Assembly: GCA_944389525.1 (NCBI GenBank)
Contig: CALXMR010000004.1
Location: forward strand, 1-64,000
Direction of reading: 5' to 3'
DNA length: 64,000 nt
Source of the DNA: an uncultured Alphaproteobacteria bacterium
GTDB lineage: Bacteria > Pseudomonadota > Alphaproteobacteria > Rs-D84
Shown in pieces: positions 18,003-26,621 of the stretch; the first letter of the stretch is position 1, and every line of letters starts with the position of its first letter. Position numbers and translations under genes: made by a program. Under the pieces are notes generated by a model that was not told the DNA's origin, did not search any database, and was given only the letters and a program-made list of their open reading frames with translations.

Positions 18003-18242
18003 TCACTGGTTGTGGCGGGTGGGTTCACGGTATGGTGCGTTTCTTATTGCCATCATTGTCCATGCACTGTAAAACATTCGTTCCAGCACAGATTCAGGAA
18101 TTAATTCTTTGCCACATTCGTATTTTAATAATTTTCGTGCGGGTATGTGCAGCATTCTTGCCGCATCGTTTCGTTTTATTTTTGCGGTTCTGCGTGTACG
18201 GCGTAATTTTTGACCGATGTATGAATTATCGACCAGTATCAT
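18003..18242 (-). CDS. Small HTH (XRE/Cro-like) protein
   Basis: The 79-residue basic protein has a Cro/C1-like helix-turn-helix pattern, IGQKLRRTRRTAKIKRNDAARML followed by IPARKLLKYECGKELIPESVL. The pattern aligns with helices 1-4 of XRE domains, although the second helix is atypical. A GGAGAG ribosome binding site precedes ATG. Upstream on the same strand lies a highly structured leader ending in an intrinsic terminator, so expression may be controlled by attenuation. Confidence 0.6.
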   Translation of the reverse strand: MILVDNSYIGQKLRRTRRTAKIKRNDAARMLHIPARKLLKYECGKELIPESVLERMFYSAWTMMAIRNAPYREPTRHNQ

Positions 18243-18270
18243 TTTTTTCTCTCCACTGTTTTATTATGGT

Positions 18271-18302
18271 TAATAAAAACACCGCCGTGATTAAGGGCGG
18301 TT
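18271..18302 (-). terminator. Leader terminator upstream of the small HTH gene
   Basis: On the minus strand, ACCGCC/GGCGGT form a hairpin followed by GTTTTTATTA, about 30 bases before the HTH gene start. It can be an attenuator for that gene or the end of a small RNA. Confidence 0.65.
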
Positions 18303-18426
18303 GGAGGTTAACAACTATTAAAGGTAATAGCGTTGCTTATTCAATATATTCGCAACCCTCCAACCCGTGTTGGAGTAAAGCCTTTAAAGGGTTGTTAAGC
18401 CCCGCATTGGTAATCATCCAATGCGC
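18271..18426 (-). ncRNA. Candidate structured leader RNA or sRNA with alternative folds
   Basis: Read on the minus strand, this segment has a 7-bp hairpin (18424-18404). A long-range helix follows, of 8 bp (18398-18391 with 18315-18308) plus 7 bp (18387-18381 with 18324-18318). It encloses two further hairpins (18375-18358, 7 bp; 18356-18332, 5 bp), and the terminator comes last. The 3' arm of the 7-bp inner hairpin can pair instead for 9 bp (18365-18357 with 18307-18299), invading the terminator stem. A CATAAT -10-like box lies just upstream. This is riboswitch-like architecture; I match it to no known family. Confidence 0.5.
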
Positions 18427-18532
18427 GCTTATTATGACATATAAATGATTGAATTTCCAGTAATAAAAAATTTTGATTTTTTTGATAATAATGTGGTTGC
18501 CCTGGGGGTGGATTTTTTGCTATTGTCGGGGC

Positions 18533-21500
18533 ATGGAAAATCAATTCGTTCATCTTCGTGTGCATTCGCGCCTGTCTATTGGTGCAGGGACGCTGAAAAT
18601 AAAGCAAATTCCAGAACTGTGCATTGCGAACAATATGACCGCGTGTGCAATAACTGACACGAATATGATGTCGGGGTGCGCCGAATTTTCCGATGTTATG
18701 CCAAAAAATCATATTCAACCGATTATTGGCACAGAAATTACCCTGAACCAGCATAATGTAGACCCCAAGATATTACGGTCAAATTCGTTGTCGCGTATTG
18801 TTTTGTTGGCACAGAATCATGATGGATACTTGAACCTGTGTGAATTAAGTCGTGTTATGTACATGCGCACAGAAAATCATCATCTGGGGCCGTATATCAC
18901 ATTTGATGAATTGGCGGCGCATAGTGATGGGCTGGTATGTCTGTCGGGTGCACATACGGGGCCAATTGGCATGGCAATTTTGAATGCCCAGGATGCGTTA
19001 GCCCGCGAATATGCCAAACGCTTTCTGGATATTTTTGGTAATCGTTTTTATATGGAAATTCAGCGGCATGGGTTAGCGGATGAAATAAAAACAGAACCAG
19101 AATTTTTAAAAATTGCGTTGGATTTAAATATTCCAATTGTTGCGACAAATGATGTGGAATTCGCCACACCCCATGATTACGAGGCCGAAGATGCGTTAAG
19201 TTGTGTCTTGGGCCAGACCAAAGTGATTGATCCAGAACGACCGCGCAAGTCATCGGAACAGTATTTTAAATCTGGGGCGGAAATGATTGAATTGTTTTCT
19301 GATCTGCCAGAAGCGATTCAGAATACAATCAATATCGCGAACCGATGCGGGTTTATGGTGAATGTGCACGAAAAACCATTGCTGCCGCGGTTTGGTGATG
19401 ATTTAGAACAAGAATGCAAAATGCTGCGTGATAATACTATGGCGGGGCTGGCGAAAAAGTTAAAGCAGCATGGAATCACAGATACTGCGCCATATTATGA
19501 ACAGGCGGAATTTGAACTGGGGGTCATTATTAATATGGGATTCCCAGGATATTTTTTGATTGTTGCGGACTATATTAATTGGTGTCGTAATAATGATATT
19601 CTGACCGGCCCAGGGCGCGGGTCTGGTGCGGGATCTATTGTTGCGTGGGCGTTGGGTATTACGCATGTGAATCCGTTACAGTATGGATTGCTGTTTGAAC
19701 GTTTCTTGAATCCTGATCGTATTTCCATGCCGGATTTTGATGTGGACTTTGAACCCACAGGAATTGAACGCGTGTTGGCATATATTTGTGATAAATATGG
19801 TCATGATTCTGTGTGCCGAATCATTACATTTGGCAGCCTGCAAGCACGCGGCGCAATTCGTGATATCGGGCGCGTGTATGGTATACCCTATTCTAAATCA
19901 GACAGACTATCAAAACTGATTCCCCAGGACGCAAAAACATTAAAAGATGCGGTTGATGCATCCCCAGAAATCCAGGCGATTTTACAGTCTGATGAAGATA
20001 TGAACAAGGTTGTGAGTATTGCCGAAGAACTGGAAGGGTCGTTGCGCAATCTGGGCCAGCATGCGTGTGGTGTCGTTATCGGCGACAGACCCACAACAAA
20101 AATTGCACCGGTATATCGTGACCCGGCAAACCCGTTGCCATCGTGCCAATTTGATGGGCACTATCTGGAATCGTCTGGACTGATTAAGTTTGATTTTTTG
20201 GGTTTAGAAACACTGGCGATATTAAAATATGCAATAAAGTTAATACAACAGACGCGCGGAATAAATATTGATCTAGATAAAATTCCAACAGATGATCCAA
20301 AAACAATGAAGTTGTGGCAATCGGGCCTGACCGAAGGTATATTCCAATTCGATGCCCCATTTGTGCAGCAAACTTTGCGCAAGATGCACCCGACTAGTTT
20401 CTTGGAAATATCGGCGTTGAATGCGTTGAATCGGCCGGGGCCAATCGCGTTTATTCCGCAATTTATTGCGCGTATGCACGGCGAAGAAAAAGTTGAATAT
20501 GTACATCCGCGGGCCGAACCAATTTTGAAAGAAACATATGGTATTATTGTATACCAAGAACAGGTTATGCAGTTGACGCGCGCCTTGGCCGGGTTTACAC
20601 GCGGACAGTCGGATAATGTGCGCAAGGCGATGGGTAAAAAAATCGTCAAGATGTTGGATGAACTGGAAGGTAAATTCTATGAGGGATGCGAAAAAGAACA
20701 AACACTGAATCGTGAACAAGCCAAAGAATTGTGGGAACAATTCAAAGAATTTGCAAAATATGCATTCAATAAATCGCATGCGGTTGCGTATTCTATTGTC
20801 GCAAATGAATGCGCGTATTTAAAAGCGAACTATACCCCAGAATTTTTGGCGGCATCTATGTCCAGTAATTTAAATGATACGGATCAATTGGCGTTATTTG
20901 TCGATGATGCCAAGGCGAATTTTGGGATTCAAATTGTTGCGCCTGATATTAATAAAAGCGAATCGCTGTTCACGGTGCGGGATGGAAAAATAATCTATGC
21001 ATTGGCGGCGATAAAGGGTGTTGGTACGGTCGCAACAGATGCGATTGTTGCCGAACGCAATGCAAATGGTAAATTTAAAAATCTGACTGATTTTGCGAAA
21101 CGGTGTGCGCCGATTATAAATAAACGAATCCTGGAAGCGTTTGCCAAGGTCGGCGTTCTGGATTCATTAGAGCCAAATCGTGCGGCGATATTTATGAATG
21201 CAGATGCGATTTTATCTTATGCGTCAAAGTCGCGTGACGGTGTAAACCTGTTATCGCTGTTTGCCAATACGGTCGAAGACGATGTTGCCGAAGACAGATT
21301 GAAAAAAAATCTGCCGCATGTTGCACCATGGACATTCGCCCAGCGTTTGGAAAACGAATTGTCTGCATTAGGATTTTATATCTCGGCGCATCCGTTGGAC
21401 CAGTATAAGCATTTGATAAAGCGCGCAAACCTGGCGACCAGTGCGACTTTGGCGGAACTGGGCGACAGAAAACCGGTGCAAATTGCCGCAACTGTTGGGT

Positions 21501-21943
21501 CTTTTTCGCGTCGCCGGACCAAGGCTGGCAAGGATATGATTACCATAAATGCATCGGACAGTTTTGGTAATATTGATGCCGTTGCGTTCGGTCAGTCGGC
21601 GGCAGAATTTGCGCAAATATTATCAAATGAAACATTGGTTTTAATATCTGGAAAAACATCGTGTCGTGATGATAGGGTGTCGATATTTGTGGATTCAATA
21701 ATGCCATTGACCCAATGGGTGGCAAAAATCGCCAAGAAAATAACATTGGATATATATGATGCGGGGGTATTGCCAGATGTTAAAAAGGCAATAAATGCAC
21801 TGCGCCGGGGGCCAACGCGGGTGGTGCTGAATCTGCATGCCACGGACAAGATTGCGGCGGTTGCGCTGCCGGGTGGGGTTGAATTGGGGGCGACAACCGC
21901 AACAGATTTTATTAACCTGGGGCTAAGGGTGGAAATTGAATAA
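18533..21943 (+). CDS. dnaE: DNA polymerase III subunit alpha
   Basis: The 1136-residue polymerase starts with the PHP domain (HLRVHSRLSIGAG). It has the C-family catalytic motif PDFDVDFEP near residue 400, the GPGRGSGAGSIVAWALGIT block near 360 and the FNKSHAVAYS region near 745. The helix-hairpin-helix and OB-fold parts form the last third. It is the replicative polymerase, with separate proofreading by DnaQ. The ATG before ENQFVHLRVH is used because the frame upstream is not conserved. The rsmH start follows the stop directly. Confidence 0.96.
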   Translation: MENQFVHLRVHSRLSIGAGTLKIKQIPELCIANNMTACAITDTNMMSGCAEFSDVMPKNHIQPIIGTEITLNQHNVDPKILRSNSLSRIVLLAQNHDGYLNLCELSRVMYMRTENHHLGPYITFDELAAHSDGLVCLSGAHTGPIGMAILNAQDALAREYAKRFLDIFGNRFYMEIQRHGLADEIKTEPEFLKIALDLNIPIVATNDVEFATPHDYEAEDALSCVLGQTKVIDPERPRKSSEQYFKSGAEMIELFSDLPEAIQNTINIANRCGFMVNVHEKPLLPRFGDDLEQECKMLRDNTMAGLAKKLKQHGITDTAPYYEQAEFELGVIINMGFPGYFLIVADYINWCRNNDILTGPGRGSGAGSIVAWALGITHVNPLQYGLLFERFLNPDRISMPDFDVDFEPTGIERVLAYICDKYGHDSVCRIITFGSLQARGAIRDIGRVYGIPYSKSDRLSKLIPQDAKTLKDAVDASPEIQAILQSDEDMNKVVSIAEELEGSLRNLGQHACGVVIGDRPTTKIAPVYRDPANPLPSCQFDGHYLESSGLIKFDFLGLETLAILKYAIKLIQQTRGINIDLDKIPTDDPKTMKLWQSGLTEGIFQFDAPFVQQTLRKMHPTSFLEISALNALNRPGPIAFIPQFIARMHGEEKVEYVHPRAEPILKETYGIIVYQEQVMQLTRALAGFTRGQSDNVRKAMGKKIVKMLDELEGKFYEGCEKEQTLNREQAKELWEQFKEFAKYAFNKSHAVAYSIVANECAYLKANYTPEFLAASMSSNLNDTDQLALFVDDAKANFGIQIVAPDINKSESLFTVRDGKIIYALAAIKGVGTVATDAIVAERNANGKFKNLTDFAKRCAPIINKRILEAFAKVGVLDSLEPNRAAIFMNADAILSYASKSRDGVNLLSLFANTVEDDVAEDRLKKNLPHVAPWTFAQRLENELSALGFYISAHPLDQYKHLIKRANLATSATLAELGDRKPVQIAATVGSFSRRRTKAGKDMITINASDSFGNIDAVAFGQSAAEFAQILSNETLVLISGKTSCRDDRVSIFVDSIMPLTQWVAKIAKKITLDIYDAGVLPDVKKAINALRRGPTRVVLNLHATDKIAAVALPGGVELGATTATDFINLGLRVEIE

Positions 21944-21944
21944 T

Positions 21945-22790
21945 ATGAAACATGTTCCTGTATTATTAAATTCTGTGCTGCGTGCGTTGGGCGATATTCA
22001 GGGGCGCGTGGTTATCGATGCAACATTTGGTGCAGGCGGGTATTCACGGGCGTTTCTGGATGCGGGGGCGCATGTTGTCGCGTTTGATCGCGACCCGAAT
22101 GTTGTAGAGGATGCGCAAAAAATGAAGTCTGAATTCGGGGCGCAATTTGAGTTTATGCCCCGCCCTTTTTCGCATATTTCTGATTTGCCTGGGCAGTATG
22201 ATGCGATTGTATTTGATTTGGGTATATCGTCAATGCAGATTGATGTTGCTGCGCGTGGTTTTTCATTTCGTGGGGATGGGCCGCTGGATATGCGCATGTC
22301 AGCAGATGGCATGACGGCCGCAGAATTAATTCAGAATTCGTCTGTGGATATGTTGGCGGGTATCTTGCGCGATTATGGGGATATAAAATCAGCCGTGGCA
22401 TTGGCGCGTAAAATCAAAGACGGCGCCCCGAAAACAACATTTGAATTAAAAGGATTAATTAATAAACCGCGTGATGTTGCCCCTGTGTTCCAGGCGTTGC
22501 GTATCGCGGTAAATGATGAAATGGGCGAACTGGTGCGCGCGTTGGACGCGGTGCCGGCGCGATTGGTGGTGGGTGGCAAATGTATCTGTGTCACATTTCA
22601 TTCAATCGAAGACAGAATTGTGAAAAACACTTTTCGAACATGGACAACACCGCCGGGCGATCCGCGGATGCCGGTGGTTGCCCCGCCCCAATTTGTGGGA
22701 ATGCGGGCGGCGGTCCCCAGTGATGATGAAATTGAACAAAATCCCCGCGCGCGCAGTGCGCATATGCGGGGCGTGATAAAATCATATTGA
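21945..22790 (+). CDS. rsmH: 16S rRNA m4C1402 N4-methyltransferase
   Basis: The 281-residue protein shows the MraW/RsmH pattern: HVPVLLNSVL at the N-terminus, the SAM-binding GAGGYSRAFL, FDRDP, the FDLGISSMQID and FSFRGDGPLDMRM blocks, and the C-terminal CVTFHSIEDRIVK. It methylates C1402 in the ribosomal P site. In most bacteria rsmH sits in the dcw cluster after mraZ; here it follows dnaE immediately, without ftsL or ftsI. Confidence 0.95.
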   Translation: MKHVPVLLNSVLRALGDIQGRVVIDATFGAGGYSRAFLDAGAHVVAFDRDPNVVEDAQKMKSEFGAQFEFMPRPFSHISDLPGQYDAIVFDLGISSMQIDVAARGFSFRGDGPLDMRMSADGMTAAELIQNSSVDMLAGILRDYGDIKSAVALARKIKDGAPKTTFELKGLINKPRDVAPVFQALRIAVNDEMGELVRALDAVPARLVVGGKCICVTFHSIEDRIVKNTFRTWTTPPGDPRMPVVAPPQFVGMRAAVPSDDEIEQNPRARSAHMRGVIKSY

Positions 22791-22848
22791 CCAAGATGTC
22801 TGAATTTTTGTACGATTAAACACAGTAGAAAAACAGAAGGAAGATGTT

Positions 22849-23358
22849 ATGAAAAAAATACTTTCACCGATGCTGTTTGGGGCGATTGCGGCGATGGCGA
22901 TAATGCCAGTGGCAATGGCGGTTTGTCCGGTTTGTACGGTCGCCGTTGGCGCAGGATTAGAAGGAATGCGTCTGTTGGGGGTGGATGATGTTATAACCGG
23001 CATTTGGGCGGGCGCGTTGACGCTGTCGCTGTTTATGTGGACGGCGGGGTGGCTGAAAAAGCGCGGTGTCACCAATGTTTGGTTACAGATTGTCGTGCCA
23101 TTTGTTGTGTATTATGGGCTGCTGGCGGCGGTGTATGCGTTGCCAGGCGTTGAATTCGGCGCGGCAACACTGTGGGGAATTGATAAATTCTTGTTGGGAA
23201 TCATTGTGGGTACGATTGCGTTCTATGTCGGGGCGCGTTGGTATGCCAAGATTAAACGCGACAATGGCGGACATGCAAAGTTCGCGTTTCAAAAGGTTGT
23301 TGTGCCGTTGTCAATGCTGGTTGTGGTGACGGTCGTATTTTGGCTGATAACAATGTAA
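22849..23358 (+). CDS. Polytopic membrane protein with CPVC motif
   Basis: A signal-like N-terminus (MKKILSPMLFGAIAAMAIMPVAMA) is followed at once by VCPVCTVAVGAGLEG, then four hydrophobic segments at about residues 45-63, 76-96, 108-126 and 148-166. The extracytoplasmic Cys-x-x-Cys next to a membrane domain suggests a thiol-redox or metal/haem-related role. Similar CPVC membrane proteins occur in many uncultured lineages without assigned function. It has a good AGAAGGAAG ribosome binding site and begins a four-gene run. Confidence 0.75.
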   Translation: MKKILSPMLFGAIAAMAIMPVAMAVCPVCTVAVGAGLEGMRLLGVDDVITGIWAGALTLSLFMWTAGWLKKRGVTNVWLQIVVPFVVYYGLLAAVYALPGVEFGAATLWGIDKFLLGIIVGTIAFYVGARWYAKIKRDNGGHAKFAFQKVVVPLSMLVVVTVVFWLITM

Positions 23359-23389
23359 TGTGGCGGCACTGTAAAGGAAGGAAAGAATC

Positions 23390-24022
23390 ATGAAAACGAA
23401 ATCGGTAACAAAAAAGCAGACAGCAAAAAAATCTGTAAAGTCGTCAAAAATGACGATGCAGGAAATGATTGAAAAGGTAGACGCATCAAAAAAAGTAAAT
23501 CCATTGGATTTATCGTCTGACCAAGATTTATCTATCGCATTGATGAATTTAATTTCACTGGAAGAACATTTCTTTTTCAGTGGCGCAAAAACACAAAAGA
23601 CCGGTTTTTATGATTTAATAAACACGGTGCGTGATATGCGCAAGGAACTGATGGCGCGTATCGTGAAAAAATCAACCGCCGAAAATGGCGAAGTTTGGTG
23701 CATATCGAAACACTTGTTGGCGGCGTCTATGCGCGTGATGGAAGTGGGCACCAAGGCACTGTCGGCGGGCAATACGGCGGATGCGTATGATTTGTTTAAT
23801 AAGTCGTATGAATTGTATTCGTTGTTCTGGGGGATTAATATGGATTTGATTGATTTGACCGGTGTTAAAAAAATTGCCCCAGATATTTATGCAAAATGCG
23901 CGGTGCCTGATGTGACGACACGGCCAGATAAAAAATCTGAACCAAATGTTGCGGAATCGCGGTCTGCGGTGCGGCGATTGGGCGATTGGGTGAAAAATGC
24001 GGTTAATTGTTGTATTGAATAA
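23390..24022 (+). CDS. Helical cytoplasmic protein, hypothetical (210 aa)
   Basis: A very basic N-terminal tail (first 20 residues mostly Lys, Thr and Ser) precedes a predominantly helical domain. The Cys near residue 104 and the CC pair near the C-terminus are the only notable residues. No signal peptide or membrane segment is visible. It starts 31 bases after the CPVC membrane protein with a strong GGAAGGAAAG site, so the two are likely co-expressed. No family is recognised. Confidence 0.72.
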   Translation: MKTKSVTKKQTAKKSVKSSKMTMQEMIEKVDASKKVNPLDLSSDQDLSIALMNLISLEEHFFFSGAKTQKTGFYDLINTVRDMRKELMARIVKKSTAENGEVWCISKHLLAASMRVMEVGTKALSAGNTADAYDLFNKSYELYSLFWGINMDLIDLTGVKKIAPDIYAKCAVPDVTTRPDKKSEPNVAESRSAVRRLGDWVKNAVNCCIE

Positions 24023-24081
24023 ATTCGTGGTTGATTAAGCATGTAAAAAAGTGATAAAATAACAAAAGAGAGATGTAAGAT

Positions 24082-26604
24082 TTGAAGTTTCGCGTTACTG
24101 TTTTTTTCAGAATACCATGTTGTCTGGCGACTTTATTGATCGCGGGGTCGGCGTATGCAGAAACAGTGGCCAGTCCGCGGGCGGCATCTAATGTTATAAA
24201 TGTATCATCCCCGCGTGCGGAATCAAATCGCGTGGTGCGTGCATCTGGCACCAATCAAAACAGTACGGCGGCAACGGCTTCAGGGCGGTCATCGTCTGAT
24301 ACGGTGGCACGTGGTACAACCCGTCGGACGGTCACAAATACATCCACTGTTTCACGCAGTGCAATGCCGGTCCATGCGCGTACTGGTGCGGCCACCGCGC
24401 GCAGTGGCACGATACGCAAAAATTCTTCAGCGGGTGCTGGTGTGTCGCGTGCGGCAACATCACGCGCGGCGTCATCAAATGTCGTGCGCAGTGCAACGCA
24501 CAATCTGGCCAGTATGGCACGCGCGGCGTCAAATCAGTCTGTGGTTGGCGCATCGCGGTCGTCGATGGCGCGTGCGACGGCGGTGTTTAGTGATGTTTCA
24601 AAAATTGGTGGCGGATATGCCACATGTCGTGATGCGTATGCCACATGTATGGATCAATTCTGTGCCAATGCAAACGACACATATCGCAGATGTATTTGCA
24701 GTTCGAAATATACGGATATTCGTAACACGGAAAGCGCAATTGACCAGGCCTTAAGTATGTTGACGCAATTCGAAAATAATAATTTGACCGCCGTTACACT
24801 AAGTGCCGAAGAAGTATCCGCAATGTACAGCGCGACCGAAGGTGAAATGGCAATCAAAAATGATACCAGTGCGGCGGCACAAATGCTGACAGAAATTAGT
24901 GATTTATTGGCGGGCCGTACAACTGCGTCATCAAACACCACCAGTACGAATAACAGCACAACATCGTTGGGAATTCTGACGGTGGATTTTACATCAGACC
25001 TTGATGATATTTGGTCAAACACCGGCAATTCTATATTTAATACCACAACAGACACTGGGGTTGATTTGTCCACCCTGGAAGGTCAGGCGTTATACAACCA
25101 AGTGAATACACAGTGTCTGGAATTGGTTGCGGATTCGTGCGAAAATGATGCGGTGTTGACCATGGCGCGCAGCGCGTACAGCATCATGATTACCCAGGAT
25201 TGTAATACGTACCAGAAACGCGTTGATGCACAAAAAGAATCATTGGAAAATACGGTGCGTACCGCTGAAAAATATCTGCGCGAGGCCAGATTGGAAGAAT
25301 ATCGCGCGCACAATTCAGCCGATGTTAACGAGTGTATCACCGCGGTGCGCAGTGCGATATTAAGTGATGTGGCGTGTGGGCCGAATTTTGAAAAGTGCAT
25401 GGATTATACCGGTGCGTACATAAATTCAACCACAGGTGATGCAATCTATTCGCCCAGGTTGTTTGAACTGGCGGATGTAATTGTGTTGCCGGGGGTTAAT
25501 TCTTCGGGCGCAGGCGATATATTGGGCGAAAATCCAGAATTTAATGCATTCTTGGACGAGAAGAGAATGTATGCAGAAAGTGCACTGGATACATGTCGCG
25601 ATATGGCGGATATTGTATGGCAAGAATTTAAACGCCAGGCGATTATCGAAATTGCCCAGGCCCAAGATGAAAAAATCGAAGAAGTTAAAATGTCGTGCGT
25701 CAGTACAATGGCAGAATGTTATGATACACAAACAGGCGCGTTACAGGATTTTGATAATACAACATCGCAGTATACGGGGGCAATCAGCGCATATGCCGCG
25801 CGCGAGATGTGCGCCGACCAGGTTATTGCATGTGCATCGTTGTATGGAAATACATCGGGGTGTGAATTTGATGGAAATGGGCGGTTGACCGCGGGAAATA
25901 ATGATGGATCGACATTTATGGGTGCCGCCGCCAGCGAGAGATGTGGCCTGACCGCGTTGTTGAAGTTTGTTGATACTGTTGATACCGTACGCGTCAGCGA
26001 AGGGTGTGAAACAGCGTTGGAAAATTATCTGACGGATATATGTACACCAGAAACCGGCAGTCGTGGATATCCGTGGAATTGTGTCAATTTGTTAAGGGGA
26101 CAAAACGGCGACAGGGGTAATGATACCCTGTGGGGTGTGGCGACCAATTTTGCCCAGCAAAATTGCAGTCTGGGGTCCAATACCACTGGGTTGCCGACGG
26201 CGATTCAAACAACGATTGAAAATGTAATAGACGATATGTCCGAAGAAATAGAGTTCCAATTGGCCCAAGTATGTGAAACGGATCTGGGTGGATTGTGGTT
26301 AGCCCCGGGTACGGTGACATATAAAGAAACAGATGTTAAAAATTTAACCTCATTTTATTCAACGGTCTATGGTGGCAATACTGGTACTGCCCAGGATGAT
26401 GCGGCATGGGGACGCTGTGTTGAAAATACAACAAAGGTTCAATGTCTGGCATACAATGTGGCCGGTGAAGATCCCGTGGCAACATATGACCAGACGCGTG
26501 ATGAATGTGTGTTTAGCGAAGATTGGTACCAGGGACAATGTGAAAATGTGCTGGGCGGGTATTATGAATTCAGTGAATGTTATGTTCCAGAAAGCGTACA
26601 ATAA
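24082..26604 (+). CDS. Large secreted Ser/Ala/Thr-rich Cys-containing protein (840 aa)
   Basis: Translation probably begins at TTG with AGAGAGATGTAAG upstream. A signal peptide (CCLATLLIAGSAYA) is followed by about 150 residues of low-complexity Ser/Ala/Thr/Arg sequence with repeated RAAS or SRA units. Then comes a large domain with regularly spaced Cys pairs (CRDAYATCMDQFC, CRCICSS-like, CEFDGNG) and coiled-coil-prone stretches near 350-400. It is probably a disulfide-stabilised periplasmic or surface protein. I recognise no family; length and position make it the main product of this locus. Confidence 0.75.
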   Translation: MKFRVTVFFRIPCCLATLLIAGSAYAETVASPRAASNVINVSSPRAESNRVVRASGTNQNSTAATASGRSSSDTVARGTTRRTVTNTSTVSRSAMPVHARTGAATARSGTIRKNSSAGAGVSRAATSRAASSNVVRSATHNLASMARAASNQSVVGASRSSMARATAVFSDVSKIGGGYATCRDAYATCMDQFCANANDTYRRCICSSKYTDIRNTESAIDQALSMLTQFENNNLTAVTLSAEEVSAMYSATEGEMAIKNDTSAAAQMLTEISDLLAGRTTASSNTTSTNNSTTSLGILTVDFTSDLDDIWSNTGNSIFNTTTDTGVDLSTLEGQALYNQVNTQCLELVADSCENDAVLTMARSAYSIMITQDCNTYQKRVDAQKESLENTVRTAEKYLREARLEEYRAHNSADVNECITAVRSAILSDVACGPNFEKCMDYTGAYINSTTGDAIYSPRLFELADVIVLPGVNSSGAGDILGENPEFNAFLDEKRMYAESALDTCRDMADIVWQEFKRQAIIEIAQAQDEKIEEVKMSCVSTMAECYDTQTGALQDFDNTTSQYTGAISAYAAREMCADQVIACASLYGNTSGCEFDGNGRLTAGNNDGSTFMGAAASERCGLTALLKFVDTVDTVRVSEGCETALENYLTDICTPETGSRGYPWNCVNLLRGQNGDRGNDTLWGVATNFAQQNCSLGSNTTGLPTAIQTTIENVIDDMSEEIEFQLAQVCETDLGGLWLAPGTVTYKETDVKNLTSFYSTVYGGNTGTAQDDAAWGRCVENTTKVQCLAYNVAGEDPVATYDQTRDECVFSEDWYQGQCENVLGGYYEFSECYVPESVQ

Positions 26605-26621
26605 AGACAGATATGCATATG

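Noticed and set aside
18271-18426. SRP RNA, 6S RNA or tmRNA
   Set aside because: No GGAAG-type SRP apical loop, no closing 5'-3' end helix as in 6S RNA, and no tRNA-like domain or tag frame were seen.
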